DNA of 64,000 nt, taken from assembly GCA_963277665.1 (NCBI GenBank), contig OY728143.1, forward strand, positions 1,117,176,110 to 1,117,240,109. Direction: 5' to 3'. Of this stretch, positions 13,519 to 25,400 are shown in pieces. Both the position numbers and the translations under genes were made by a program. Origin of the DNA: Viscum album. Its lineage: Eukaryota; Streptophyta; Magnoliopsida; Santalales; Viscaceae. The notes under the pieces were generated by a model, which had not been told where the DNA came from, made no database searches, and saw only the letters and a program-made list of their open reading frames with translations. Position 1 is the stretch's first letter, and every line of letters begins with the position of its first letter.

Positions 13519-14630
13519 CTTTTTTTATTTTGTCATACTTTTTGTGTATTATAAAGGATACTATAGACGTGTTGAAATTTTGTAATGATCCTGTGAAATG
13601 GAGTATCTAACCCATGTAAAACATTACCTAGGTAGGTATATTTCTATTTTGTTTATCCATGTTATAGTTATATTGATTTCACCATTGAGTGACACACAAG
13701 TTTTGTGGCATTATTATTATTGATATCATTATTATGGACATTATTTTCCTTGGTGGGGTGTCAAAATGAGGTATAATCTCATTCATAATTGTAGGAACTT
13801 GAGATTTCACATGTCATGCAATATTTCATGCCATATAGGTGTATCTATTTTCTTTCGTTTCTAATATTTCATGCGATTTCTATAAATTCCTTGATCATTA
13901 TATTTGTAAATTTGATAATTTTTCTTGAAGGAATAGAATAATTGGATTGATTAAATTTTCTTCATGAACCAAAACATTATTTTCCCAAATTTTATGATGG
14001 GGGAACCTAAATTGACCAAATTCTTCATATAAAGAGCCACAAACCACTATCTCTATAGGTTGAAATTTTATTTGATTCTGATAACATGAAGGAAATTTAA
14101 ATTTATGAATCATATACTTATATAAATTTAGAATGGTAATTCATTTAATAAATAATTTTTTTATCACATATTACATCTTGATATAGGATGTAAGGGTAAG
14201 GTCATAATTACATGAAACAACAATTATATCTTATAATGATTTAACATTTATAACAAGGGAATAGTAATGCATCTAATTAAACTATGATATATACATAAAT
14301 ATTAATGAGTAAGATCTAAAATAAAATTAAATCTTAATATATAAAATATTTACCATCAAATGAGGATTATAATTTCCATGTAAAGGGTTTTCTCCACCGT
14401 ACCTTGCAATTTACACTTTAAATATCGAAACCAATAATATGTGGTGTAATAACATAACCATGAACTAACCTTAATAGTGGATAGAAGTGAGTGTCTCTTG
14501 TGTTCCATTGTGACCTTCCTTGTCACCTAGACATGGACTTAGGAGTAGGTAGATAGGTGTGACTCATTTATGGGAAGGATGTGTACTTGAACTATTCTGA
14601 TATCTTTAATCTTATCTATTTTTGAAAATT
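13519..14630 (+). other. Leader of chromovirus 1
   Basis: This is the sequence between PBS and the first recognisable gag codons. It is AT-rich with no conserved open frame. The minus-strand open frame at 13,898-14,113 is not supported by any motif. Confidence 0.5.
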
Positions 14631-14639
14631 ATTTAAGAC

Positions 14640-15650
14640 ATGTGCCTGAAAATTATAGAACTATTCCACCACAACATACTCAAGTCATTTTATAGGAAGG
14701 TGGAAATAATTATGTTCAAGAGGTGGTGGGATTTTATCCACCCAAATTACCTCCATTAGCGCTACTTCAGCCACATACTATTATTTATAATTCATGTTCC
14801 AATTCTCAGTTTTGAAAGAGCTTCCTATGGTTTATGGAGTTTGTGAAAGGAGATCCATGACCTACCCCTACTATGGAAGAGTTGATATGATAATTTAATA
14901 GAAGTATCCACATACATTCTCAAGTAATGGTGTTCCCTAGGATATTTATTCATGGATAGAGTCTATATTATCCATCTTTGAGCATATAGAGATTCCTCTT
15001 GAGTAGAGGGTTAACATTGTAACCTATATTATTGTTGATTCCTACAAGAATTAGTGGGACATGAGTAATCAGGCTTATCCTTATCAAGGTATGGTCTGGG
15101 TGGACTTCCATACATCCTTCTATGATTACATCTTTCCAAATAAACTAAGATTAGACCATGCTAGGGAATTTATGAATATATAGTAGGGTACTATGTCTAT
15201 AATGGAATATTAAAATCATTTTATCATACATTAATTCTCTGAACCATTAGTTTCTAGTGATGATTTGAAGATAATGATGTGTTTTGACTACAGACTCATA
15301 TATTCTATTTGATATTAGGTGAATGTTATTTTGTTTACCACTATTTCTGAGAATGTTAATCTATCCCTCACCAGTAAGAGAAACATGATGGAAGTTGATG
15401 GTACAGTTTAGAGAGGTTCCATGTTGTAATAGGGAACTTGTTCTTTGAGCTGTAGGAAGCATCATTTCAATTATGTGTTTAAGGGAAGTACTAGTCAGAT
15501 GACACCTACTGATAGTTACATGGTGTGTCACCAGTGTGAAAATCTTAGTCATAAGAAGCTCTAGTGTCCCAAATATCCCATTTAAAGTTGACACTAAAAC
15601 ATTTTGAGTAATCATTAGTGCTTCTTCATGACCATTCCATATATTCCTAG
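14640..15650 (+). pseudogene. gag relic of chromovirus 1
   Basis: Gag forms the virus-like particle and binds RNA. The central retrotransposon gag domain can be followed from about 14,820 to 15,350: W.EF, then WDMSNQAYPYQ..VW..F...F..Y.FP near 15,060-15,160, then a region resembling EFM.L.QG..S..EY. A zinc knuckle C-H-Q-C-E-N-L-S-H-K-K-L-stop-C (CX2CX4HX4C) lies at 15,526-15,567 and keeps all four metal ligands, with one stop codon between His and the last Cys. Frame shifts and many TAG/TGA stops break the rest. Confidence 0.75.
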
Positions 15651-15879
15651 TGGGATAGGATCTATATAAGCTTCACCTTCAAGATCTAGATCAGTAGCAC
15701 CTTTCTATGAGGCATCTAGATTACTATAGTCTGATCAAGCTAAGGAGGTGGTCTTGGAAAAGGTAGTTGGGTTCTAGACAATCAATTCCAGTAGACAAAA
15801 CCTGCTCAGGTTTTCTAGGTTGTATCTTAGGTCCATAGATTTTCAATATCTATGTAGTTTAGCGTACTCCTATGTAACT

Positions 15880-16200
15880 AATTGTAAGCCCATATACAGT
15901 TAGAGGTAAAATTCTATAGGCCTCTAGTTTAGTATCTACATCATTTGACATAGGCGCTTCACACACTTTTATATCTATGATAATCAAGGGATTTATGGAT
16001 TTGCAGATAAAGTAATTTTTTGGTATGATGAATCTCGATATACTGTTAGGGATTCGATCAGAGTGTATACTAGTGTAAGGAGTTCCCCATTAAGATAGAA
16101 GGGCATAATTTTGTATGGAATCTATTTTTCCTAAAGATGACAGGTTTTTCCAACACACGTCAAATGGACTAGTTAGTATCTTACCATGTCCATATTGATT
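15880..16200 (+). pseudogene. Aspartic protease relic of chromovirus 1
   Basis: This would cleave the polyprotein. The active-site loop reads F-D-I-G-A-S-H-T-F-I-S at about 15,944-15,976, so the Ser/Thr of the D-S/T-G triad is Ile and the enzyme would be dead. Some 20 codons later a remnant of the 'D.ILGMDWL' segment is visible around 16,030-16,060. Frames are interrupted by stops. Confidence 0.7.
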
Positions 16201-16349
16201 GAAATCATTAGAGGGTATCCTTTACATCACCTGAGGGAAGTAAAAATATTCATAAGGGAGAATGAGATGTTTAAGTATGTTAAGCTAGACCTGAGCATCT
16301 TAGGATGGGAAGAGTGAAAACCTAGACGGCTAGTCTCATTGTGAGTGAT

Positions 16350-17870
16350 TTGAGAATGTGACATATTCCCTCCTATTGTATATTGTTTCAGGGATGTCTT
16401 CCATAGATAATTTTCTGGGTTACATCCTATGAGAGAGGTGAAGTTCACTATTTATAAATTTCTTAGAGTAGAACTAGTGTATATTCATCCTAATAAGATA
16501 GAATATACTAAGCTCCAATAACTCAAGGAGTAGTTAAATTATTTCAACACTAACAGTTTCATGTGACCAAGTACATCACCATGGGGTTTACCTATGATAT
16601 TCATTAAGAAGGTGGATAAGAACCTCAGGATTTGTATTGATTATGACCGGTTGAACCAGCTTATGGTCAAGAAACACTATCCACTACCGTGTATAGATGA
16701 CATCTTCAACCATCTCCAAGGAGTGATATTTTTGTATAATATTTATTTGAGGTTGGGATACCATAAGGTGTTTGTGAGACCATCTGGCATACCCCATATG
16801 ATATTTTTTTGTAGATATGGAATGTATGTGTATTTGGTCATTCCCTTCGATCTAAAAAATATGGAAAAAATCTTTATGGATATAATGATTTACGTTTTCC
16901 TCCCATATATATTCAATTTATGGTAATCTTCATGGATTATATCTTAGTGTATTCTCATACTCGACATGACCATGCCAAACATCTTGAGATAGTGTTGAAT
17001 ACATAGAAAGTGCACTATTTCTATGCTAAGATCATTAAATTCCACTTCTCGATCAGCAATGTATACTTATTGGATCGCATGGACCCGGAGAAGGTGAATT
17101 TTATAGTTTTGTGAGAATATCCCATGAATTTCATTAATATTTTCATTTTCATAGGGATGACTAGATACTATAATAATTCCATCCAGGACTTCTCACACCT
17201 AGAAGTGCCTCTCATAGGCTTGATTAGTAAGGGTGTGAAGTTCTTATTTACTCAAGCTTGTGTGGAAGAATTTTAGGAGTTGAAAGGGAGAATGAATTCA
17301 GCATCACAAATGATTATTCTAGAGACACAAAGAATATATTTACTTATTTGAGATATTTCATGAATCAAGCTAGTAGTAGTTCTGAGGCAGGAGATTGACT
17401 TGTAGTGTATGAGTCCTTCCAACTGAGAACTTGTAAGAAAATTAACCTATGCATGAACTTGATTCGATAGTTGTGGTTAATGCTTAATTCTATAAAAGGA
17501 AATATATATTTGTAGAATGATTCTCTATTTACACATACGAATAATTCTTGAAATACATTTCCACATAGTGTGACTGACTCACATGTTATGTGGGTGGGTA
17601 GAATATAATAGTTATTGAACATCTATATTTAATATACACCTATAAAGGTAAATTAGGTAGCTAAAAACATGATCCATATGGCTCAGAAAAAGGTAATCCA
17701 AGAGGCCAACAGTGAGTGGAATTTGATGGCCCTATTTTCTGAGATGCACTAAGAGGTTTCAAAATATCATTGGAAACCTTTTTAGCAGCTTTGGAAGTGA
17801 CATAATCTCTTCTTTAGTAGGTAATGATGAGGTATCTTTTAGACCCCAAGGGTATAGTTTTGAGGGGGAG
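16350..17870 (+). pseudogene. Reverse transcriptase / RNase H relic of chromovirus 1
   Basis: The RT core is open from 16,594 to 16,926: KKVDKN.R.CIDYDRLN, PLP.IDDIF..LQG, then L.LGYHKV and a degenerate palm. Upstream, 16,350-16,590 holds the 'IPPIV..FRDVF' and 'SPWG' segments. The polymerase box at about 16,925-16,960 reads F-M-D-Y-I-L-V-Y-S, so the second catalytic Asp is Tyr. At 17,090-17,330 the RT-RNase H linker is visible (FIG..RYY, then GVKFLF....EEF.ELK). The RNase H itself cannot be followed reliably between 17,340 and 17,870. Confidence 0.75.
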
Positions 17871-17879
17871 TTTCTCAGG

Positions 17880-18960
17880 TGAGGACACACAACCTGGTTG
17901 GGTTATTGATGAGAAATAGATCCTTCACTTTCACATACATATTTTGGTCCTTACAAACATACAAGAACAATTTATGTGGTAATATCATGAAACTATTTTG
18001 GTGGTGCACTTTAGGCTTACCAAGATCTACCAATATGTACATCATAAACATTGTTGGATGGGTATGAGGAGTCAGTTTTAAGGATTTATCACAAACTGTT
18101 CCACTTTTTAGTAGGTGAAGATGGAGCATCAGTGGCCTATTGGACTTCTACAACCTCTGTCCATTCCTGAGTGAAAATGGGACAATGTCACCATGGATTT
18201 AATAATAGGGTTTTTGAGATCCCCTTAAGGATGTTAAGTGGTGTGGGTTATAATTGATAGGTTTACTAAGGTCACACACTTTCAACCAATTAAAGATATA
18301 TTTTTAATAAATGATATTGGGAGGCCTTATATTCAGGAGATTGTATGCTTCGTGGTTTTACTAATTCTATCATATTTGATAGAGATTATCAATTTAAATC
18401 ATATTTCTATTAGGGATTGTAGAGGGAAATTGGTTCATAGGTTATTCTAAGTACAAATAACACCCTCGTACCATTGGTTAGTCTGAGAATATGACATGGG
18501 TGCTAGAGAAAATGATTCAGTTATGTGTACTTGATTTCATAGGTTATTTGGAATAAAACCAACCAATCATTGAATTTTTATCCAATAATAATGTTTAGGA
18601 AACTATTAATATTTCTCTCTATAAGGCCCTATAATGTATTCCATTACATTCACCCAAATGTTGGTTAGAGTTAGGTGAGACAATGCTACTAGGACCTCTT
18701 CTTATTTAGGAGACTTCAGAAAAGGTGCAGTTTATTTAGATTTATATGAATATAAATCTAACTATATAGAATTATTATACCAATCTTCGCTATTTTCCAT
18801 GGGAGTGTGAGGTAGGAAATTGAGTCTTTATTTGAGTTCCACCTATATTAGGTCATATACGGATTTGATGATAAGTTAAGCTATCACCTTGTTACATCAG
18901 GATTTTTATGATCCTAGAGACAGTCGATCTAGTAGCATATCAGTTGGATTTACCTCAGAG
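17880..18960 (+). pseudogene. Integrase relic of chromovirus 1
   Basis: Integrase joins the cDNA to the host chromosome. The linker before the core reads VKMEH then GLLQPL-IPE-stop-KWDNVTMD at about 18,115-18,200, so the first catalytic Asp is present. A well-preserved core segment follows (VVWVIIDRFTKVTHFQPI, open from 18,238). After a frame shift the second catalytic site reads F-D-R-D near 18,380-18,390. Further on, similarity to the conserved 'EALYG..C.SP.CW.E.GE..L.GP' block is visible at 18,620-18,730. Stops and shifts prevent translation. Confidence 0.75.
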
Positions 18961-18999
18961 GTATTGAGTCATGGATGATGTCTTCCATATATCACAACT

Positions 19000-19270
19000 T
19001 CACAATTATTATCCATACCCACCTCGTCTATTTTACCCTAAGGATATTGAGCAGGAGGTTGATTCATCCTTAAAGGATAATCCTATGTGTATTTTTTATT
19101 ATCACATGAAAGATATCTAAGGTAGACTGGATTCTCTAGTATGAGTGTTGTGGAATCATGGATGTGTACAAGATGCAACTTGGGAGAGAGGATAATGTAC
19201 ATGCTCAGTGGCTGTAACGTTTATCAGATGATGTCTTACCACCCTTGGAAGGAAAACTTGAGGATGATTT
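19000..19270 (+). pseudogene. Chromodomain relic at pol C-terminus, chromovirus 1
   Basis: Starting at about 18,975 the frame reads DDVFHISQL, the family's link from integrase to chromodomain, followed by a Pro-rich bridge. The chromodomain itself (about 19,090-19,200) shows V-L-W-N-H...DATWERE, the canonical end of the fold, with two stops upstream. In the family this domain steers integration to histone-marked chromatin. The frame ends shortly before the PPT. Confidence 0.8.
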
Positions 19271-19275
19271 GTTTT

Positions 19276-19288
19276 AAGGAGGGGAGGT
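19276..19288 (+). other. Polypurine tract of chromovirus 1
   Basis: AAGGAGGGGAGG directly precedes the TGTAAC start of the 3' LTR. It primes plus-strand DNA synthesis in this family and fixes the LTR boundary. Confidence 0.8.
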
Positions 19289-19708
19289 TGTAACATCCCA
19301 TATTTCTTGAATAGGTACGAATACTTATATTTCTATACCAAACCTATATTTTTTATTTTAGTAACGTGTTTAAGAGTTTAATGAGTGGTTTAGGAGAGTT
19401 TGGGCTCATTAAAAACCCAAATTTCCATATCTCGGAAGGACATACTAGTCGGAAGAGTTAACACATGGTTAGGGCTAACTATGTAACTCAACCATGAGGG
19501 TGGAGCAACGAACTACAAAGGTTCACATGGTGAGTTCTAAACATTCCCCTTAGGTAGCATGTCCATTTAGGTCTTCTTAGAGGGCTAAAAGGTTCCATAA
19601 AATTTCCCACAACCATGCACTATGTTCTACACCCTTAGTTTCACTAAACAAGTATCTGTACATGGTTAACCACACTGTTTTGGAAGACCTTACGACCAAA
19701 CTATGTAC

Positions 19709-19720
19709 TCCTATAAAAAC
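19709..19720 (+). promoter_or_regulatory. TATA box in LTR of chromovirus 1
   Basis: TCCTATAAAAAC lies about 420 bp into the LTR, where a U3 promoter is expected. A pyrimidine-rich tract with TCTTC elements follows. The call rests on position and motif only. Confidence 0.45.
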
Positions 19721-20498
19721 TAGGTAAATTTTGATTTTCCCTTTTTTCCATAAAACTCAAAATCCCACTTCTTATTTCTTATTCTCCAGCATCCCATTAT
19801 ATGGTAGACTCCTCCTCCCCTCTTCCTTAGGTTTTGAACCTCTATCTTCTTCTGAGCTCTAATTTCACTATCTTCAGCTATGTTGGATTCATATCTATAA
19901 GAGATTCATTCCTCTTCCATCATTTCTTGATTTATATCTCCATCTTAAGTGCCCTTTTCTTTTAATATAATATGCCTAGTTTTTCTAAATTTGTCTATTT
20001 TTATTATTTATCCCAATATACATCGAATCAAAAGACGATAATATATGAGGCTTCATTTACCAACCTAAGGTATGTGGTATAATACTTTTTTCCAAAATAC
20101 AACTCATTTTGAAACACATTTCATTATTCTGGACACCAGGCACACTACTTACTTCCTTTAAATTATAATTTTACTTTATCTAGACTATTGTCCATGTAAA
20201 AAATTCCTCATATACCTTATCTATGGTTGGAGGTCTTCCAACTATACAAGTTCCACCCCTTAGGGTGTTATTTTGTGATTCCCTTGAACAATTTAATGTT
20301 TATATGGCCAAAACACATTCTAAGTGGTATTGTATTAATTATAAATGTAACAAATACCTTTAATTAATTTGGAGTGAGTTTTAAGACCACTTCAAGTGAC
20401 ATCCATATGAAAAATGGTTATGACCCTTAGTTGGGTGGTATGTTAAATGGATTGTAATTCACCTTTTTTCTGTATTAAATCATAACAACACATTATTT

Positions 20499-20882
20499 TA
20501 TAAATGTGATTTATGAGAAAGGAATCCCATCTATTTTTAATACTCAGACTAGGAATCCCACCTAGTTGTGATACTCATCCATGGAGACCCACATATATCT
20601 ATTCCTCAGGAAAGGCATTCCATATTTGTGTGATATAAGTTCATGAAGTACCATGTAAATGTGATAACAAGGCTAGGAGTCCCAAATGAAATTTTATATA
20701 TGGGAATAGAATCCTTAATTAAATGTGATTTTCGAGAAAGGAATAAAAAATTAGAAGTGATTCATGAGAATGGATTCCCTCATTAAATTGATGTATGATT
20801 ATTGTCTTCCTAAATAAATGTGATGACTAGGAATGGAGATCCATATTATTCATGACACCTCAGAATGGCATCCCTTGAAATT
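20499..20882 (+). repeat. Array of about twelve 32-bp units in 3' LTR
   Basis: This is the counterpart of the array at 12,279-12,662, with the same number of units in the same order and the same overall length. The units differ more from each other than the paired units do between the LTRs, so the array arose well before insertion. Confidence 0.7.
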
Positions 20883-21435
20883 ATATAAGACTCATACTAT
20901 TATCCTTGGATTCTAGAGTTAGGCCTAGACTCTAGGATAGTAGACGAATCTATGTATATAGATATAAATATTACAATGTATATAAACCACATATATACAT
21001 ACATATCTTCACATATAGACATATCATCAGTTTTTTAAAGATATCTCAGCTTAGGCTGAAGTAATTAGTGACAGTCTAGTGTCATTTAGGAATTAAAAAA
21101 CCCTTTTATTATTTATAAATTTTTTACATTTATATACACGCACACTGATCATTTTATACACACTAGAAAAAATTTACTATACATTATTGGTGGTGGCATA
21201 CTGAGTATATCTCACAATCATTTCAGGCCTCTAGTTGGTACTCAAACAAATATTATGGATATAGAAGGGGAAACATGGAAGCATATGGATATGGATGCTT
21301 GAGTGTATTATTAGGAATGAGTATAGGAGTATAATACTGAGGTTATGCTCACAATTCTAGTGGATATATTTTTGGGATTTTTTTTATAACGTGATTTATA
21401 TTCATGTACCCCTATTCCATTTTTACCTCCTATGA

Positions 21436-22102
21436 ATGGCCCGAAGGCCTTATTTTTTTATTTTTTTATAGATAATCTCCCTTTTAAGGGTTGAAGGGGA
21501 ACCCATACATGACCCGTAGGCCCAAGGCACAAGGCCCGAAATGACCCGGAATACATGACCCGAAGGCCCAGAGGCATACCATGCCCATTACATAACTCGT
21601 AGGCCTAGCCCACTAGAATTTCCCCTCCCCAGCGTCTTGCATCATTGATCGCCTTAGCTCCCCACCTTGCATTGCTGATCAGTTAGCATTGCCCCGTACA
21701 AAGTTTCACGGTGCCCGGTCCCGATGGCGGCTTCCATACCCTCTCATTCTTCCAATCCGGTAAGCTCTGCACCTGGTGGCTGCTACTCCTGTTGCTCTGA
21801 TCCTCTTCTGGGGCATGTTCTGTGTGAACTGGGTTTCTCCATGGTTTACGTGCCCCGAAGGCCCTGTGGCCTGAAGGCCTTTGATGACCCGAAATCCCTG
21901 GAGTCCTGTAGGCCCAAACTGGTGGCCCGAAGGCCCAAATCGGGTGAATAGTTCTGGCTGCTACAGTACCGAACAGTAACTGCTACAGTTCCTAACAGTA
22001 ACTGCTACAGTAACCCAGACATCACCTCCACCCGGTTTTGAACCCGGGTCTCTTGGATGCCAAGCAGCAGTCATTACCACTCGGGTACGGTCTCGTTGGC
22101 TT
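21436..22102 (-). mobile_element. Long GC-rich tRNA-headed SINE, copy 1
   Basis: On the minus strand the element starts with a tRNA-like head: A box TACCCGAGTGGT (22,076-22,087) and B box GGTTCAAAACC (22,034-22,044), the pol III promoter arrangement. Then come CTGTAGCAGTTACTG repeats, a long GC-rich body with many GGCCTTCGGGCC-like palindromes, and a 3' end with an A/T-rich run just before a last GGCCTTCGGGCC. Flanks ccatttttacctcctatga (21,417-21,435) and ccaattttacacaacgcatga (22,103-22,123) look like a diverged target duplication. The other LTR of the host element has a single copy of this site near 13,200. The open frame 21,724-21,951 inside it is not a gene. Confidence 0.8.
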
Positions 22103-22400
22103 CCAATTTTACACAACGCATGACATAAACATCATTTTTATATGAAATTTATTTTGTTCCACCTATTTACTATATTTTGGTGACTTATTATTTTCATGAT
22201 TTCATTTATCATTGTTCCCTCTAATTCTAATTACTATTTACCATTGGGTAATACTCTGACTATGAAGGCATAATCTCCCCCATATCTTCATAGACCCCCA
22301 CTACCAGTATGAAGACTCTAGAATATGGGGACTCATGCTTGAGGTCATGCTGCCAACCAGGTTTGGTTACTTATGAGTGAACTGAGACTAGGACGCAACA

Positions 22401-25400
22401 CTAGATTTATAGAATAATAGAAGAAGTCAGAAAAAATAAAGAATATAACTCTCTGAGGGAACCCTGGGAGCTATGTACCAAGCCTCCCTAATATCCACAA
22501 CTATAGGACAATCTAAAATGATCAATATCTTCTACCCCAAAAAATTCTTCAAATTAAAACCCACATTAACTACAAATTTCATATTATAACTATTCCCTAT
22601 ATGTGTATTAAATAACTTAAAAATACCCCCAAAATGGAACCAAATACCTATCAATGACCATATTTGTTCAATATTTAACTCACACTTTTATTTATATTTC
22701 GCAATAATGCAATATTAGAAAAAAAATCTAAAAATACCCTAGCCACATTATGTAAAAATCTATATAAAAGGATATAAATTTTTTAAAAAGTAATATTAGT
22801 AAAATACAATAAGTTTCTCAAGATTTATTTAGTGTTCACAGCCTTTGATATCCTTTAATTATTTTAATTATCATAGTAAAATCAGAAATAATAACAAATG
22901 TGTATAAAAATTCAAAAAATGGTAAAATTAACTTATAAAAATCACATCCTTCTTGATTTTTATTGAGGTTTTGATAATAATATATATCATAGTGTGATAT
23001 ATTTAGGTCTTATTATAACCCTAAAACGGTTAGCATTAAATGTTTAATCCTATTCTTAAATTCATATGATAAAATCCCTCATAATGAAAAAATAATATTG
23101 ATCTTCTATTCAAAAATAAAAGAACTCAATAAATGAATAAATTTATTAAATAACCCAGTAACTACCCTAGTCCCCTCTACCCTTCATATTACCTCTAATT
23201 TAAGCCCCCCACCCAATAATAAAAACTTCAATAACCATTAATATCATATTAAAATTATTCCCAGGGAAGTATTTTAAATTTTTTATCAATAACCCATAAA
23301 CTACCCCACATCCCTATCATTTACCCCTCTTTAATAATCACCTTTTATTGGGGTGTAAATGTTGATGAATTTTTTGGGGTTGTGTGTGCAACCACCATCT
23401 TCACTGCACTTATTTCTAGATACATTGTAGTTTAGTAGCAGAACAGAAAACTCTAAAAAAACAACCAAATTTCTTCATCTCATATTAGTCAATGAACAAT
23501 CATACCTTACATGTTAGTTGATGAATGAATACATTATTCATTATAGGGATAATGTCTCGCACATCTAATTGGTGGGTATGACAACTTAAAAAAACCTGAA
23601 AACTTAAAAGTTACTACATAACACTCTATAGTTCTTGTTAGTCATACATGATATTATTTAATCTCATTTTTACCTCCTCTAGTCATCCTTTTAATCTTTT
23701 TTTCCATTTATCTAGTTCCTATATCAAAATTTGTATCATTACAACATGTGCCTATTTCATAGACTATATTCAACTATGACCATCCTACACAAGTAGTTCT
23801 CTCTCAATGAGAGAACCAATTTTTAAGACTGTATGATTAAGAGAGTCAAAACATAAACTTTGATTGATTTTATATATTCCTGTAGTAGTAGAAATTTCAG
23901 TTTTATAGATGAAGAGAACAATAAAAACAAAAAATAATGAAGATACATCTCTTGGTGAACCCCTAGATCTAGGCATGAGGTCTCCATAACTGCTTCTATA
24001 TATTGATCCCAAATGAATATTCCCCACTACCCTAAAACTTCCCTTTAATTAATACTCCCTCCCACTATGAGTATAATATTATAATTATTCCCATAAAAAT
24101 TTATCAAATCCCTTAACAACTACTAGATATCTATATCGTGTCTATATCAAAGACCATATTATTTCAATTTCCCACCCACAATTTATTTAAATATATCATA
24201 ATTCTAATATTAGTACAAAAAGAAAAAATACCCCATACACAATACATAAATAATGATATAACGAAGGATATTAATTATAATAAGAATATTCAAAAATAAA
24301 ATGATGACATTGGGATTCATTTGATGTTTTAACTCATTAAGATCATTCAATTATTGTAATTATCATAGTTAGTTTGGAAAAAATAACGAATATAAACAAA
24401 AATTCATCAAACTGAAAAATTATCTAACAATATTCATTACCTTCCCAAATCCAATGGAATTGTTTTAATAATTAGAGGCATCCTTGTGTTATTTATAGAG
24501 GACTTCCCTTAACCCTATATCTTTGGAATTCAAAGTGTCTTCTTCATTTAAAATTCATTTGATAAAATGCATAATAATGAGAAGAAAATGTCTATGTAAT
24601 TATATTCAAATATAAAATACCTCAAAAGGAATTTTTTGAGGAACACAAATATATAAAAAACTGTCCTTTTGTCTATTTTTGAATAGATTACGACAATCCT
24701 TTTACAATGGTTGACCATGACATACATATAATCAAATACATACCTTTAACGATAAAATATAATCATTCTCTGATTATTATTCAGATTTATCATCTTATAA
24801 AATAGTAATCAAACTCAATGAAGATAATAATGCAATTAGATTTGGGGAAGGAATTCAAGTTATATTATTCTCAAAATAAATTAAAATTCTTCCAATCAGA
24901 AGTTAATACACACACCTTTAAATTTTTTTGATTATTTCAGGAAATCTATGGCAACTGTAAATGCATTTCCATATTTTTCTATAATAACAAGGATATCATC
25001 ATCCCAACTTTACTATATTAAAATTAAAGACATATAGATCCAACCCATAAAATATAATAAAAAATCATTAAAAAATATGTCTACGAACATCCAAATGTCA
25101 TTAAAATTTCCATTGAAAATATAAAATTATACTCAATTTGATATTATATATTTTCAAAAAGAAATTATAATAATCATGTTATCTAAAATTCATGAAAACT
25201 AATACCTAAAAATATGAATCTTCTAGTGTCAATTTATTCTTATGTTTAAGTAGAATATCATTAATATTCATACAACATTTTCCACAAGTGAATGAATGTC
25301 AAGAAATTCAAAGTAAATGGTGGGATGAAAAATTCCCAATAATATCACATAGAAACTCAGAAATTTCAACAATGAAATTTACCCATTCATCCATCATATA

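Larger units (their letters stand above)
11740..22400 (+). mobile_element. Chromovirus 1 (Ty3/gypsy, Tekay/Del-like), degenerate
   Basis: The order is that of a complete chromovirus: 5' LTR, iMet-type PBS, gag with zinc knuckle, protease, reverse transcriptase, RNase H remnant, integrase, chromodomain, PPT, 3' LTR. A chromodomain behind the integrase, long LTRs (about 2.4 kb without insertions) and the PBS place it in the Tekay/Del group by established family traits. All coding parts are full of stops and shifts. The two LTRs differ at roughly a fifth to a quarter of sites where compared by eye, so the insertion is old. The first part of the 5' LTR is not recognisable, so target duplications cannot be tested. 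Confidence 0.85.
19289..22400 (+). repeat. 3' LTR of chromovirus 1
   Basis: It begins TGTAACATCCCA after the PPT and ends ...GGACGCAACA, aligned with the 5' LTR end at 13,500. Its 3,112 bp include a 667-bp SINE and one target copy, leaving about 2.4 kb. It has a TATA box at 19,711-19,717, the 32-bp unit array at 20,499-20,882, and a U5 part shared with 12,700-13,500. Confidence 0.8.

Noticed and set aside
21724..21951. 75-codon open frame on the plus strand in a GC-rich island
   Set aside because: It lies inside SINE copy 1 and runs against its orientation. The frame is open because the sequence is GC-rich, and it is not conserved in SINE copy 2.
22030..22102. tRNA gene on the minus strand
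   Set aside because: A and B boxes are present, but the acceptor and anticodon stems do not pair properly and the homologous sequence recurs as the head of a 670-bp repeat, so it is a SINE head.
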